Shown here piece after piece: positions 36,401-47,499 of a DNA stretch of 64,000 bases (positions within the stretch are counted from its first letter, which is position 1; the number at the start of each line of letters is the position of its first letter). A model generated the notes under the pieces. It was not told the origin of the DNA and made no database searches. It saw only the letters and a program-made list of their open reading frames with translations. Both the position numbers and the translations under genes were made by a program. Source of the DNA: Eublepharis macularius (taxonomy: Eukaryota > Chordata > Lepidosauria > Squamata > Eublepharidae); assembly GCF_028583425.1 (NCBI RefSeq), contig NC_072791.1:44213368-44277367 (forward strand), in the 5' to 3' direction.

Positions 36401-39400
36401 CACAGGGAGGATAAATGATGCAGAAGAAACAGGAACACTGTCCTAAGCATATGGAAGAAAGAATGGGATTAAAAAGTAATAGGACCAACTCTGCAATGCA
36501 GCGTTGTTCACACACAAAAATGTCTTTTGGAACAAAGTCAGGCCTTATGAGTACTCTATGACAGATCTGGGAAATTATCCAAATGTCTCAGAAGAAAACA
36601 GAAAAGCAAAGAAGATCAGGGCGGGTGGATTTTGATTAATTTCTCTGCCCCATTGGCTACACTAATCAGTCTGTCCCATGGAGCCATCTGCACAGGGGTC
36701 CCCATACTAAAGTGCTCTGGGGCTCTAATGATGTACCTTCACAACAAGTGGCAAGGAAATGTTTAGCACTCCGTGAGATTTAAGCACATGTGAACAGGAC
36801 CTGGAGCATGTCCAGGTACTAAAAGCAGACCTAAAGCTCAGCACACATGAAACCAGGCACACCCCTTGCACCTTCCTCTGTGAAGCGTACCAATAAGAAG
36901 GCTTTCATAGCACAACATCCAGAGGAGACATTTCTCTGTACTAACTTACATGGCCCAGCATGTGGCCACGTAATACAACTGGCCTTGTCTTAGTAGTACA
37001 GCATCTGCTGTACAGGCAGTACGTTCACTTTTAATAATTTTTATTTTATTAATAAAATCAAAATCCAATAAAGGGGTAGAGAAAAGAAAAATTAAAGAAA
37101 AGGGAATAAAAAGAGAGTGAAGAAAAGAAACTAAAATTAAAGGAAAAACAAAGAAAAATAATACATATTTCATTTCCCATTTTTCTCTACAACACCTATC
37201 TTTACACATATTATACTTGTAGTTTTAATACCTCTAAAATGTATCTTTTCAATACTGCTCCCCCTTCTATTTATTTTTCCCAAGTTTATCTTCTTAGAAA
37301 TCAAATCCACAAATCATCAGTTCAATTTCTCTGTACAGGCAGGAGGTGATGTGAAAGTCCTCTCCCTGAGACCCCAGATTGTCTGCTGCCGACCTAAGCG
37401 GGCAATACCGACAGACCAAGGATTCAGTAGCTTCCCGTTTTATTCCTGAACATCTTACTCAGAGGATGGCTAGCGCACACGACATTCCTAGTAGCAGAAA
37501 GGAGAATCTTGCTGATGATGCTATTTAAAACATGTTACCCACTACTGATAGACAACCACCTCACTGCTATCAAGATCTAGCAGCAGCAGCAGCAGTCACT
37601 GCCTAGCAGGGGAAGCAAATGGGTCTGGATCTGCTCTGCCAGAGGAAAACTTTCCCAAAGCCACAAACTTGGCCCAAGTTGGAAAGTGTATATGATTCCA
37701 GAGACACAGAAACCAGGAACTTCTGCCTGCTGTAAAGCTGGGGACATGGCATGCAGCTGATGCTGTGCCACCTTACAGGGCTGCCCAAAGGCATCAATGA
37801 AGGCTGCTGTGCTGGGATACATTCAACATAAAATGCCACAATGGGCCAATCTGTATTGGCACTAGAATCCTTGAGCCTAACTAAGTCAGGAGAGAGAACA
37901 CCAGGCCACTCAATCAAGACCCTGAGCAAAAGTATACTTGAACAGCCAATGCGCTGAAAACTAGATGCACTATACCAAACACATGGGTGCCACAGAACTC
38001 ATTGCGGCCTGTGAGGCAAGAGAGCTAGGTGAAAATAATCAAGTAGCAAGTAATGAGTGTATTGTGACGCTGGCAAACCACAACAAAAGGGGAGAGGCCG
38101 TGCCTCAGTTGTAGAACATCACCTTTGCCTACAGAAGGTCCCAAGTTCCACCTCTGGCATTTCCAGTTAAAGGGATCAGGTGGTGAGTGATATGGAAGAC
38201 CTCGACCCAAGACCTTGGAGAGCCAATGCAAGACCAGAGTAGACCATACTTTATAAACAGTGGCCTGATGCAACAGAAGGCAGCTTCATCAATGTGTGTT
38301 CGAGCCTTGTCTTTCAGGAGTTTTGCCAATGGTGTGCTTCAAAGCCCCCAGAACCATATGAGTGGCCACATGGTTTAGACACATGGATTGTCACACAGTT
38401 GCATTTTCAAGCAGCTTCCCATGCGGCAAGCTTCATGTAGTTATGTGGCAGATGGCTAGCACTTCTGTCCTGTACCAAACAACCGTTAATGCCAGCCACA
38501 ATCTGTATGAAGTGGAGGGGACACACTTTCTCCATGTTAGTGTTGCAAGGTCCCCATCTGCCCTAACTCTCCCCAGAGAGGCCCACCCAACTCAACCATC
38601 TGGTACTGGTTGTCATTAGAAGGAGATAAAGTCTTCCTGCATTACACACCCCATTGACCTTTACTATTGTGGCATTTTAAAACTGTTTTCTAACAAGGCT
38701 AACCTAAACACATTATATGTTATAGAAGAAAGCAATGTTGAGGTGAAGATTGACACCTCTCCCTGCTACCTGTGGAGAAGTTTGCCATCCACAACAGTGG
38801 CTACAGCCCTTTAACACTAATACAACACAGTACAAAGGCAACCGCTAGTGAAAGTTATTTGAGTACGTAAATAGGCCAGCTTAGTGTAATCGTTAAAGAG
38901 TTAGACTAGATCTGGGAGACCCAGGATCAAATCCCCACTGAGTTATGGAAACTTGGTGGGTGGCCTTGAGCCAGTCACTGTCTCTTAGCGTCACCCATCA
39001 CACAGGGCTGTTGTGAGAAAAAAACAGAGGAGGGTGCATGTCATGATGCATGTCACCCAGAGCTCCTTGGAGGAAGGGCTGAAGTAATAAAATGTATTCA
39101 ATACATCAGTTTCTTCAAATGTTTCTCAGTCTACCTAGACCAAACACAAACGCTGTTGAGAAGACAACATAATCTAGTCGCTCAAGATTCATCTCTGTTT
39201 ATTTAGAAGACTAAATATTATGCTCCCCAGCTTGAATACACAGCAGCTGCTCTTTAAGTGAATGGAAACTCAGTCTTCCTACATCCCACTTTGCAGGTCA
39301 TTTTATTCATGCCCTGAGGCAAGATCAATCCTCTGAAGAGCTCAAGTCACAACAACTGTGATAACATTCAAGACATCTCTAGTCACTTCAGCTATAAACA

Positions 39401-41070
39401 TACTAATGAGACCTTCAGTGGTGAGAGATTTCCTCAGTCTATACCAGGGATGTAGAAGGAGCTTCTGGGTCCCAGAATATTCTCCTCCCACTGAAAAAGA
39501 AGCACACTGAGGGTCAAACCAGATATTACGACAGTCCTACCCATGGTCACTGATGCCATTTTAGAGCTAAATTCAGCCATATAAAATGGCGGGAACAGGG
39601 AATCTTGTCTCCTGTCCCTATACTCTTCAAATGTTGAAACAGCTGTGAGGGGGCCTGTTTCAGTAATTGACAAGGTACAAGATCCCGTTTCCTCTGCACT
39701 ATGGGCTGGCCCACATGGCATTTTTAAATGGCTGAATTTGTCTCTAAAATGACATTGGCAGCTGAGCTGCCATAACATCTAAAATGGCCCTGAGCCTTAA
39801 AGGCTGAGGGAAAGGAGCTTTCCAACCCAGCAGCAAATGCAACTGTAGCAACTCAACACTGAACAGCGCCAGAATGCAAAATATAAAGCAAAATCCTGTA
39901 CAAAGTAAGTGTTCTGTGAAGACACTGGAAGAGTTTATGGAATTCTGGAAGACCAAAATACATAATACAAATAAGAGTCCAAAGGCACCTTAAAGCCCAA
40001 TAAAATTTATTCCCCTATATATTTACTTAATCGGATACATGAAATGCTCATCCACATGCCAAAGGGATGAGCTCTTCATGCATCTGATGGAGTGCTGATT
40101 CATGAAAACCTATGTTAGAACAAGTTTTTGGTTTTAGTCTTTAAGGTGCCACTGGACTAGCATGGCCTCCCATGGTGGATTCTACTATGAAGAGTTACCT
40201 AACCAACCATTAGACTCCATGAGTACTGTACTGGCTAGATTATTCCAGTGTTCGGAAACATAGAAGAACTTTTCCTACAGCTCTTCCTTCCATAGCCACA
40301 AGTTCTTGCACCTAGTTAAGCCTATTTCACACAACTCTTCTGAAAGTTATTTCCTCCCTGTTTTTATTCTAGACAGCTGCAAAGTGTACAAAATTCACTT
40401 CTTTTTCTGGCATGGCCCCTAACATGCTACCTTTTCAGAATCTGAATTGGATATTTGCCTATTTTAAACAACCTGCCCCAAACAGGTGGTATTAAAGGCA
40501 ACTCAAGTTACTTCAACCCTTCACAGACACTTAATTGATAAAACAAATATGTAGATGTTCTTTATTAGAATCAGTTACACTCCCAAGATATGTTCTGATG
40601 TTAGCTACTAGCCAGAAAAAATGTCCACAGATAACTACTAGACAGAAAAAATGTTATTTACACCCTTTCATGATTAAAGATTGGCATCTTCAGAATTATC
40701 ATTCCAGAGCCCTTGTAATTTTTAATTCCATCACTGATAGTTTGATTGATAATTCTGATTAGCAGTTTACTTTTTCCATTTCTCCCTCCGGCTTTCTCAC
40801 CTTGGGTAGGTCAGTGGCTCCTCGGATCCTGAGGGCCACCTTTTCTCCATCTGGGTGGATCTTGGCCACATATTTCCACATCCTCTCCCAGGTGGCCACA
40901 TCAATGGGAAGTCCTCCTCGATTCACAAAGAAGGGAACCCCACCATCACGGAGATCTTCATCTCCATCTTCTTCTTGCTCCTCTTCTCTCTGTGCTATCC
41001 CTTCACTAGCCTCTGATCTCCTAACCACGGCAGCACTGCTGCCACCACCATCTGCTCTGCTGCTTGACAT
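24446..41070 (-). CDS. VASH1: VASH1 (vasohibin-1), tubulin tyrosine carboxypeptidase
   Basis: Seven coding exons in transcript order: 41070-40801, 32104-32016, 28622-28566, 27795-27721, 26256-25875, 25479-25367, 24518-24446. They total 1059 nt and give 352 residues (human 365). Phases agree at every junction. Vasohibins, with the partner SVBP, remove the C-terminal Tyr of alpha-tubulin; VASH1 is also known as an anti-angiogenic factor. The transglutaminase-like Cys-His-Ser site is intact: C156 in [12 protein letters not shown]191 in NYFRHIVLG and S208 in [10 protein letters not shown]. Also recognisable are [13 protein letters not shown] near the N-terminus, [20 protein letters not shown] in the basic tail and the C-terminal [10 protein letters not shown] chose the ATG at 41070 because it begins the acidic N-terminal stretch typical of the family. 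Introns 2 and 4 have U12-type signals; the other splice sites are ordinary GT-AG. Confidence 0.95.
24519..25366. other. VASH1 intron 6
   Basis: Ordinary GT-AG intron between the last two coding exons. No repeat recognised. Confidence 0.6.
26257..27720 (-). promoter_or_regulatory. VASH1: VASH1 intron 4 with U12-type splice signals
   Basis: The donor on the minus strand is AT|GTATCCTTTCC (27720-27712), a full match to the U12 donor consensus RTATCCTTT. A branch-like TTCCTGAA (26279-26272) lies about 15 nt from the acceptor ATGAAG|TTAC, and there is no polypyrimidine tract as in a U2 intron. The exon junction GGA AT|T TAC restores Gly-Ile-Tyr as in vertebrate VASH1. The intron contains the Penelope-like inverted repeat at 26345-26560. 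Confidence 0.75.
26345..26560. repeat. Inverted repeat of Penelope-terminus-like sequence
   Basis: AGAGTCCAGTAGCACCTATAAGAT...AGCTTTTGTGTGAGTCACAG faces its own reverse complement ending ATCTTATAGGTGCTACTGGACTCTTG. Degenerate hammerhead-like cores lie at the centre. Confidence 0.5.
28289..28545. repeat. Segment duplicated in the loop of the foldback element at 29205-29769
   Basis: About 255 bp in VASH1 intron 3, ending about 20 bp from the exon 3 donor. It is more than 90 percent identical by eye to 29360-29617. It shares runs such as GCTTCCTTGGGGAGGCCAGA in both copies. The origin of the segment is unknown. Confidence 0.8.
29205..29769. mobile_element. Foldback element with ~150-bp inverted arms and a captured loop
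   Basis: Arms 29205-29354 and 29618-29769 are inverted copies, about 96 percent identical by eye. The outer ends read AACCAAAAAAATCACAGGGA and the inner ends reach GGAGGTGGC. The loop (about 29355-29617) is a copy of 28289-28545. No superfamily can be named and I see no clear target duplication. Confidence 0.7.
29771..29969 (+). mobile_element. MITE with ...GCTGGCAACCCTA terminus, 5' end lost
   Basis: Matches the intact copy at 50929-51143 (CTCCAGGTGG...CTGGAGAAAATGGCTGCTCT...CTGGCAACCCTA). It adjoins the right arm of the foldback element directly. Confidence 0.65.
30153..30411. mobile_element. hAT-type MITE with a long internal hairpin
   Basis: TIRs CAGGGCTTTTTTC / CAGGGCTTTTTTTCTGGG and a perfect 8-bp target duplication ATAGGGCA (30145-30152, 30412-30419) indicate hAT. 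The body (about 30204-30356) is a near-perfect palindrome with ~75-bp arms centred on CTGCTGAGCAG. The copy at 56402-56762 is related. Confidence 0.85.
30890..31060 (+). mobile_element. tRNA-derived SINE, 5' truncated
   Basis: Contains GGGTTCAAAACCCC (B box), GGTGACCTTGGGCCAATTACTC, CCTACCTCACAATGTTGTCAGGAT and a body end TTATATACTGCCCTGAGCTTCTTGG. Lies in VASH1 intron 2. Confidence 0.7.
31420..31512 (+). mobile_element. CR1 3' end remnant
   Basis: GCAGGGAGTTGGACTAGATGACCC...CCTTTCCAACCCTATGAGTCTATGAT is the standard sauropsid CR1 3' terminus. Confidence 0.75.
32880..34560 (+). mobile_element. L2-like LINE, 5' truncated, RT domain and 3' end
   Basis: Encodes an RT fragment [18 protein letters not shown] and [20 protein letters not shown] (33045-33419). 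The active-site box reads [10 protein letters not shown] where Y/FADD is usual. The C-terminal region (33493-34221) has [15 protein letters not shown] and [16 protein letters not shown]. The 3' end is CTTGAGTCTCAGTGAGAAAGGCAGACTATAAATGA followed by a TAAA repeat. The frame is interrupted several times, so it is inactive. Confidence 0.85.
36283..36480 (+). mobile_element. tRNA-derived SINE (Sauria-type)
   Basis: ATGGTGTAGTGATTTGAGC...CAAGTTCAACTCCC for the A and B boxes, then TATCCCACCTCACAGGGAGGATAAATGA. Diverged. Confidence 0.7.
37020..37330 (-). mobile_element. L1 3' end fragment with 12-bp target duplication
   Basis: Minus-strand L1-like 3' UTR (plus strand: TTTTAATAATTTTTATTTTATTAATAAAATC...). 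CTGTACAGGCAG is present at 37008-37019 and again at 37331-37342. Confidence 0.7.
38870..39100 (+). mobile_element. tRNA-derived SINE (Sauria-type)
   Basis: GGCCAGCTTAGTGTAATCGTTAAAGAG...GATCAAATCCCCACT, then GGCCTTGAGCCAGTCACTGTC and CACACAGGGCTGTTGTGAGA. Confidence 0.75.
39965..40170. repeat. Inverted Penelope-terminus-like repeat
   Basis: AAGAGTCCAAAGGCACCTTAAAGCCCAATAAAATTTATT faces CTTTAAGGTGCCACTGGACTAG across about 150 bp. Confidence 0.45.
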
Positions 41071-41639
41071 CCCAGCGTCCGTCAATCTGACCTTCTCTTG
41101 CTTACAGCAGGGCCCTGCCTGGGCTCCTCAGGTTGCTGGAGATGAAGTCTCTGCTGCTGAAGAACACATGACAGTTAGAGAGAGAGAGGAGGTCTTTTCT
41201 GAAAAAAAGATTTGTGTGTTCATACAAGAACCCTGGAACACCAAGGCTTGTATTACAACTTACCTACCTGCAAGCAAGAATCTGTTGCTTCAAGAGGAGG
41301 AACTTAAAGAGCCTGCTTGCAGGGAGAGCAGAATGTAAATGGAATAAAATAAATAAAATAAACAGAGGAGTTCATAAAGAATTAGGAAAGGGATTTTTTT
41401 CAAGCAAAAGGAAAAAAAACAGGTATTCTCCCTCCCCCCCCCCCCCGCCCCCCAGAATGGATATGGCTGGATATGAAGAGAAAGCCGGAGGGAGGGAGGG
41501 AGCGGGAGGAAGAAGTCAAGGCCCCTTCGATGCAGTCAAGCTTTTCAAGAAGGCATCCTACTCACCTACCAAGGCATTGCCAATGGGAAGAGCAGCAGGT
41601 CATCGCCCAAGAGCAACAGGACAATAAGCAGGCATGCCC

Positions 41640-42470
41640 CACCCGCTGAGCTCAGGTGCCCTCCAGTCCCCTTTAGGCAGACAGAGGCAATCAGCAAGCC
41701 AAACGCGAGAAGGTCAAGGCAAAAGGCAAGGTGGGGGAGCCTTGCCGGGGCAGCTCCGGGCGCCTTTCTTAGCTGCAACCCGAGCCCCGCCGGCTGCAAA
41801 GCAGGTGAGCTCAGGAGCGGATCACAATGCAATGGGCGCTGCCGGGGAAGGGAGGCGGCCGCCTGCAAAGGCTGGGGGGAGAAAGGCGGGCAAGCGAGCG
41901 AGGCTGCAGCTGCTTCAGAGGGAAAGGCATCCGCGCGCGTTTTCCCAAGCGGACCCGTTAGCTCTGCGGGCCAGCCAGAGAGACAAAGGCCGGCCCGGCC
42001 GCAGACAGCGGCTCCCTTTGCCGCTGGGCGAGGAGGAGGAGGAGCCGGCCGGGCAGATGCTGCGCGCCGGGAACAAAGCCGCTGCGGAAGGGTCGCGCCC
42101 TGCAAGCCCTCCGGCCGACACCTCCGGCCCGAGCAAGCACGGGAACCGGCCTGGGGCTCTGGCGCCCGGGGGCTGCACGGGGGGCCGCCAGCGCCGCTTC
42201 TCCCCCCATGCCCGGAGCCAGACCCTCGGTGCGCATGCGTCCGTTCCGCCCGGCTGGGGCTAATTAAAGGGACAGCAGCGACCCCCCCCCCCCAGTCGGG
42301 CGGAGAGACGGACGAGAGCAGGACCGCTGGGGCGAGAGAAGCAGTTGCTCTGGAGCGCCTGGGAGTCGCGCCGTCTGAAGAGCCGCTGGGCGCCGGTGGC
42401 GAGAGGCGCTCTGCACAGCCTCAAAGGCACTTTGGTCAGTTTCTTCCTTCACTTGCTCCACAGCTGAGTT
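41640..42470. promoter_or_regulatory. CpG island at the VASH1 5' end
   Basis: GC-rich and CpG-dense (CGGCCG, GCGCGC, CCGCCGG and similar), starting about 570 bp upstream of the VASH1 ATG; this is the only such host region in the window. It most likely contains the VASH1 promoter and 5' UTR. Long ORFs on both strands here are a by-product of base composition. The transcription start cannot be placed by eye. Confidence 0.8.
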
Positions 42471-42599
42471 CTAGCGCTGAAAAGATGGAACCCTGGTGAA
42501 GCTTGGCTCAAATGAAGTCGTGGTTGTGCGTACCCGTAGCGAAAAGCTTACTTTATTTTGGCTCGTGGGCGATCCGTTCTGGAATACGTTCTCAATACC

Positions 42600-42765
42600 A
42601 GGATTTGAGTCCAGTGGCACTCCAGTGGCTTCCGAGTGTAAGCTTTCGAGAGTCAGAAGAACTCCCTTCTTCAGATACCCTGAAAATCTTGTTGGCCTCT
42701 AAGGTGCCACTAGACTCAGACTCTAATCTACTACTGCAGACCAACACAGCTGCCCACCTTCGTGG
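42600..42765 (-). mobile_element. Penelope-terminus-like repeat
   Basis: The best-preserved copy of a short family ending in CTACTGCAGACCAACACAGCTGCCC on the plus strand. On the minus strand it contains a hammerhead-like core (next entry), the reason I relate it to Penelope termini. Confidence 0.45.
42639..42679 (-). ncRNA. Hammerhead-ribozyme-like core in a repeat
   Basis: Minus strand: GGTAT, then CTGAAGA (42674-42668), stem II GGGAG/CTCTC around a short loop, and GAAA (42647-42644). This is the order and spacing of a type I hammerhead core. The sequence after GAAA (GCTTACAC) has lost the pairing partner of GGTAT, so it is probably inactive. Confidence 0.45.
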
Positions 42766-43459
42766 AAGGCACCACTTTTAGTACTAGGGTTGGGGGGACA
42801 CTGTTGTGCTCTTTTCAAGCTGCCTATGAGGTTTGCTTTCATCAGCTTGTACAACTAAGTTGTCATGATGAGGAAGTGAGTTGAGTGGATCGGAGCATGA
42901 AGCCATGCTCAAATTGTTATGAGCTGGGGAAGCATAAATATGAGGAAGAAACTCAGAGATCAAACCCACTGGCAGATCTGTGACTGGTCATTGACACCAG
43001 AACTGTGAACTTCTGCTTTACATGTTGTGGTGCTGATGTATACAGAAGTGGGATTGAGTCACTCATGTCTCTGGAAAAAGCCTCCTTTAAAATCAATCCA
43101 TGGTTTTTTGGTAGTTTGTGTACTGTATTCCTCCTTTTTAATGATCACATGTCATGTTTTCAACAAATGGAACAGGCAGTTTCTTTTAAACTCACCCAGG
43201 AATAAATTTGGTACATCTACATTACTCATAAAAATAGCACACAGCATGAATTAACTTACTTTATCCATTGAGGTAATAAGAATGGGCATCCAGATGCATG
43301 TTTCACAGTCTGTGCAAATCATCTCTCTTCTTTTCAGATACAGAACTTAAAGAGCACTCTGGGACTTGCTGTTACTTTTTTCTATATACGTCCATCTCCC
43401 TCACTGTCCTCCTTCTCTTAAATAAATGGGGAAAGAAAATGCTGATGTACCTTTCTTGC

Positions 43460-46037
43460 TTGATTTTTCTTTATTTAAACGATAAACTATACACCGTAAC
43501 ATAATAAACAATAAACAAAGAGAAAAGAAAAAACACACAATTCTAAACATGACACACTAACAATACATATATCTATAAAATTAAGAGGAAAAGAAAAAAG
43601 AAAACAAAAAACCACCTAAATTGCGCTACAAGTTGCGTTCTGATTTTCTCTGCCCCAAGTATATATCATTTCTAGAGTCCCACTTATTCTAAGTTAGTCA
43701 CAAAATCCCTCTTTTTTTCTATTGTTCATGTTTCTTAATCCATAAATCCAGATGTCAACAAATCATTGTTATCCATTTCATGCAAAAAGTCTATTAACGG
43801 TTTCCATTCAGTCACGAAGTTAACTAATGTCCTTTCTCAAATTAATGCAGTAAGTTTTGCCATTAACGCAAACTCCAAAACTTTTGTCAACCATTCCTCC
43901 ACTATAGGCAATGTAGTTTTCCACTTTTGTGCATAAAGTACTCTTGCTGCTGTAATAAAGTATAAAAACAGTGTTCTAAAACTTTTTTCCGACTGGCTGT
44001 CCATTATTCGCAACAGAAAGGTCTCTGGTTTCAGCTGAAGTTTAATCTTCAAAATCTTCTGCATCAATGATTGTATCTGCAACCAGAAACTCTTTGCTTT
44101 CTTGCATGTCCACCACATATGAAAAAATGTCCCTTCTTGTTTAACACATTTTCAACATACATTTGATGCCCCCTTATACATTCTAGCCAATTTTTCAGGA
44201 GTTATATACCAACGAGACATCATTTTGTAAAAATTTTCTTTAATACTGGAGCTTAATGTAAATTTCAGCCCTCTTGTCCACATATTTTCCCATTGCTCCA
44301 TTAATATATCATGTCCACAATTTTTCGCCCATTTAATCATACATTCTTTTACTTACTCTTCTTCCATCTCAAACCTCAACAAAAGTTTATACATTTTAGA
44401 AATAACATGTTCATCATTTGTACAAAGGGCTATTTCAAATTCAGTTTTATATTTCTCAGTCATAATGACTCTTGCCTAGTTTGAATCTCTCCAAAATTTG
44501 CATATATGGAAACCACTGACAGGCATTCCCTTCTGCTGCTAAGTCCTCTCTAGATTTAATTTTAACTTGGTCCTGAGAGAATTCCAATAAATCCTGATAA
44601 GTTAACCATTTAGGTGGACTAACCATTTCCCTTCTAAAATGAGCTTCTTGCAATGAGAGCCAGAGAGGTATTTTCAAACAAAACCTAAGTCTGTATTTAT
44701 TCCATACTCTCAGGATTGCACGCCTTACATAATGATTATTAAACTCTGCGTTGGCTTTAACTTTGTCGTACCATAGATACCTATACTACCCAAATTTTAG
44801 ATCATGCCCTTCCAGGTCCAGTAATCTATTTTTTAACAGTATCCATTCCTTCATCCAAATCAAACAGCTGCAAAATATAATCTCAAATCTGGGAGGCCCA
44901 AACCTTCCCTTTCTTTTGCATCCTGTAGAACCTTAAATTTAACCCTTGGCTTTTTGCCTTGCCATATAAATCTCAATATATCCTTCTGCCATTGCTTAAA
45001 TGGTGTCTCTGTTGTCAATACAGGAATTGTCTGAAATAGGAATAACATTCTAGGTAAGATATTCATTTTAATTGTAGCTATTCTTCCCAACAGCGATAAT
45101 TGAATTTTATCCCATCTTAGCATATCTCTTTTAATTTCTTTCCAAGTCTTAATATAGTTATTTTGGAATAACATACAGTTCATATTTGACAAAGTAATAC
45201 CAAAGTATTTTACCTTTTTCTCAACTTTAAACTCTGTTTTGCTCTTAAGTTTCACTTGATCTTGTATTTTCGTATTTTTAGTTAAGACTTTGGTTTTCTG
45301 CTTATTAACCTTAAAACCAGCCACTACACCAAATTCTTTCAATTTTGTCATTAGAGTTTCAATTCCTTTCAAAGCATCCTCCAAAATCAACACCAAATCA
45401 TCTGCAAAGGCCCTCAGTTTGTAGTTCTCCTATTTCACCTTAACACCTCGAATTCTCTCATCTTATGTCCCTATTCAAAACTTCAAGCATCAATATAAAT
45501 AACAAAGGTGACAATGGGCAACCTTGTCTTGTGCCTCTTTGTATTCCACATAGTTTGGTTAACTCTCCATTCACGACTATCCGTGTAGTATGAGTTGCAT
45601 AGATTGACTTAGTCCATTTAATAAAATTGTCCCAAAGTCGATATCTTCCAATATCTTAAACAAAAATGTCCAGTTTAAGTTGTCAAAGGCCTTCTCAGCA
45701 TCTAGGAAAATCAAAGCAACTTGTCTTTCATTATGTTTTACTAAATATTCCAGAATATCCAATACTGTTCTTACATTGTCCTTTAGATGCCTCTTAGGTA
45801 GGAATCCACTTCGCTCTTCATGAATAATATCCCGTAGGATACTTTTAAGTCTTCCTGCCGAGATTTATGCAAAAAACTTATAGTCATTATTTAATAGTGA
45901 TCTTGGCCTGTAGTTTCTTGTCAATGTGTGATCTTGTCCCTCTTTTGGAATAAGTGTTATGTTGGCCTCCTTCCATGAGTCCGGCATTTCCCCTCCCTCT
46001 AAAATAGAGTTCATCGTCTTTTGTAAAGGCTGAAGAA
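43460..46037 (-). mobile_element. 5'-truncated L1 LINE (ORF2 part and 3' UTR)
   Basis: Minus-strand L1 ORF2 fragments: SWKEANITLIPKEGQDHTL and NYRPRSLLNNDYKFFA (45865-46056), LIFLDAEKAFDNLNW (45577-45762), KVNKQKTKVLTKNTK and LRFIWQGKKPRVKFKVLQ (44860-45396), then a C-terminal ORF2 region down to 43837. The frame is broken many times. Bounded by the 17-bp target duplication TGATGTACCTTTCTTGC (43443-43459, 46038-46054). Confidence 0.88.
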
Positions 46038-46830
46038 TGATGTACCTTTCTTGCAATGCACCTTAGATGAGGGCACAATCCACTTGTGTTCTCTCCCACT
46101 AGTTGAAAACCAATAATAGCATCTCCATTGCACTTAAATACAGATCAAACAACATCAGAAAACATTCACTATCTCCTGAGCTACTGTTACTCACACTGAC
46201 CAGAGGAAGCCAATTTTTAGCATTTTCTACTGTTTTTACTGTTACTTATAGATAAATTTGTATACATAAAATTGGTGAATCCTTTCATGTGCTCATCAAG
46301 TACCTTCAGCCATCACAAATGCTTTTCAAAAGCACTGTTACTTTAGATGCAGATATTATTTTAGGAAATACCTGTTGATTATTATTTAATTCTAATGCTA
46401 AAGACTCTCTTCTCCTTTCCTAAATTAGGGGAAATTTTAAAATAGTACTCTGCTGTCAATTATAAACTCCCCTACTACCACTTACCCAAATATATTCAAG
46501 ACGCTAATCATAGTGATACAAGGAAATATGAGTGTTATTGTTTCAGATAAAACCCAGATGCATATTGCCTCTCTCTGGATCATATGCATAAAGACCAGTT
46601 ACATCATAGGATCTTATATACCTTTAGTGCTAATTGTTTGCAGAATAAAAGATCAAGAAGGTTAATACAAACATCCCTTCAGAATTACATTTCCCAGGAT
46701 ACATGGCACCGAAAGCCTGATTGACAGGACAGTCAGATCTCACTGTAATATAAACACCTCAATGCTGAAGTCATACTTTTGTTGTGGGCTTGAAATGCTT
46801 CTGGGAAGTAACACATTCAAGGCTAAAATC

Positions 46831-47070
46831 TTAGGGCCAAACTATAAGTGATGAATGACACAGGTTGGACACTTGTCAGCTTCCCTCAAGTTTTGATGGG
46901 AAATGTAGGCAGCTTGGCGGAATGTTGGTCTAGTGACAGTTGAAAAATCCATTGGACAGCAGTTGGAGACCCAAGCTGCAAGACCAGGATGCCTACATTT
47001 CCCATCAAAACTTGAGGGAGGATGACAAGTGTCCAACCTGTGTCATTCGTCACTTGTAGCTTGGCCCTAA
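46831..47070. mobile_element. Palindromic MITE, Harbinger-like
   Basis: A 240-bp element with ~85-bp inverted ends: TTAGGGCCAAACTATAAGTG... and ...CACTTGTAGCTTGGCCCTAA. Same family and length as 55778-56017. A 3-bp target (TTA/TAA) is suggested, which points to PIF/Harbinger but does not prove it. Confidence 0.65.
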
Positions 47071-47499
47071 GTTACAGAATGAAAACAATGAAAAATGTTT
47101 ACAATTGAATGGAACTTTCTCGCCTCACTGCAAGATTGAGCTGACCTGTAGTTCAATCTCTACAGTTAAGGAGAAAGAATCTGCCTACCGAGGTGAGTTT
47201 GCCTCGTGTGTGTGTGTCTTTTGCTTGAATGTGCTCACACATAGATTTTAGGAGAGGGCTCCTAAAAATCCCTTAGCAAATACCTCCTTTGGAAGCAGTA
47301 GCAGCATACTTGGAAATCACAGTTCTTGAAAGTGCTCTGCAGTCCTAATTCCTGCATTGTGTAATCTCTCTGATATAACAGAGTTTCTATAGAACAATTA
47401 AAATAGCTGACCAACCAGCATTCAATTTTAGTGGAAAGAAAAATGAAAACATGTGGAGGAATCATGGATGAGAGATGGTAACTTTCCTTTGATTCAAAG

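Larger units (their letters stand above)
32105..40800. other. VASH1 intron 1
   Basis: An 8.7-kb intron with an ordinary AAG|GTGAGA donor and CTGTGCAG acceptor. It holds an L2-like LINE (32880-34560), two SINEs (36283-36480, 38870-39100), an L1 3' fragment (37020-37330) and a Penelope-terminus-like repeat (39965-40170). The intervals 34570-36280, 37343-38870 and 40171-40800 show nothing recognisable. Confidence 0.7.
42471..43442. other. Upstream VASH1 flank
   Basis: Beyond the CpG island only the repeat at 42600-42765 is recognised. The remainder shows no exon or RNA gene. Confidence 0.5.

Noticed and set aside
40759-41085. Upstream TTG start for VASH1, five codons before the ATG
   Set aside because: Vertebrate initiation at TTG is not expected, and the ATG at 41070 gives a normal N-terminus.
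41566-42263. Overlapping ORFs of 179 and 209 codons on opposite strands
   Set aside because: They lie in the CpG island, are Pro/Ala/Arg/Gly-rich, match no family I know, and stop codons are scarce there because of base composition.
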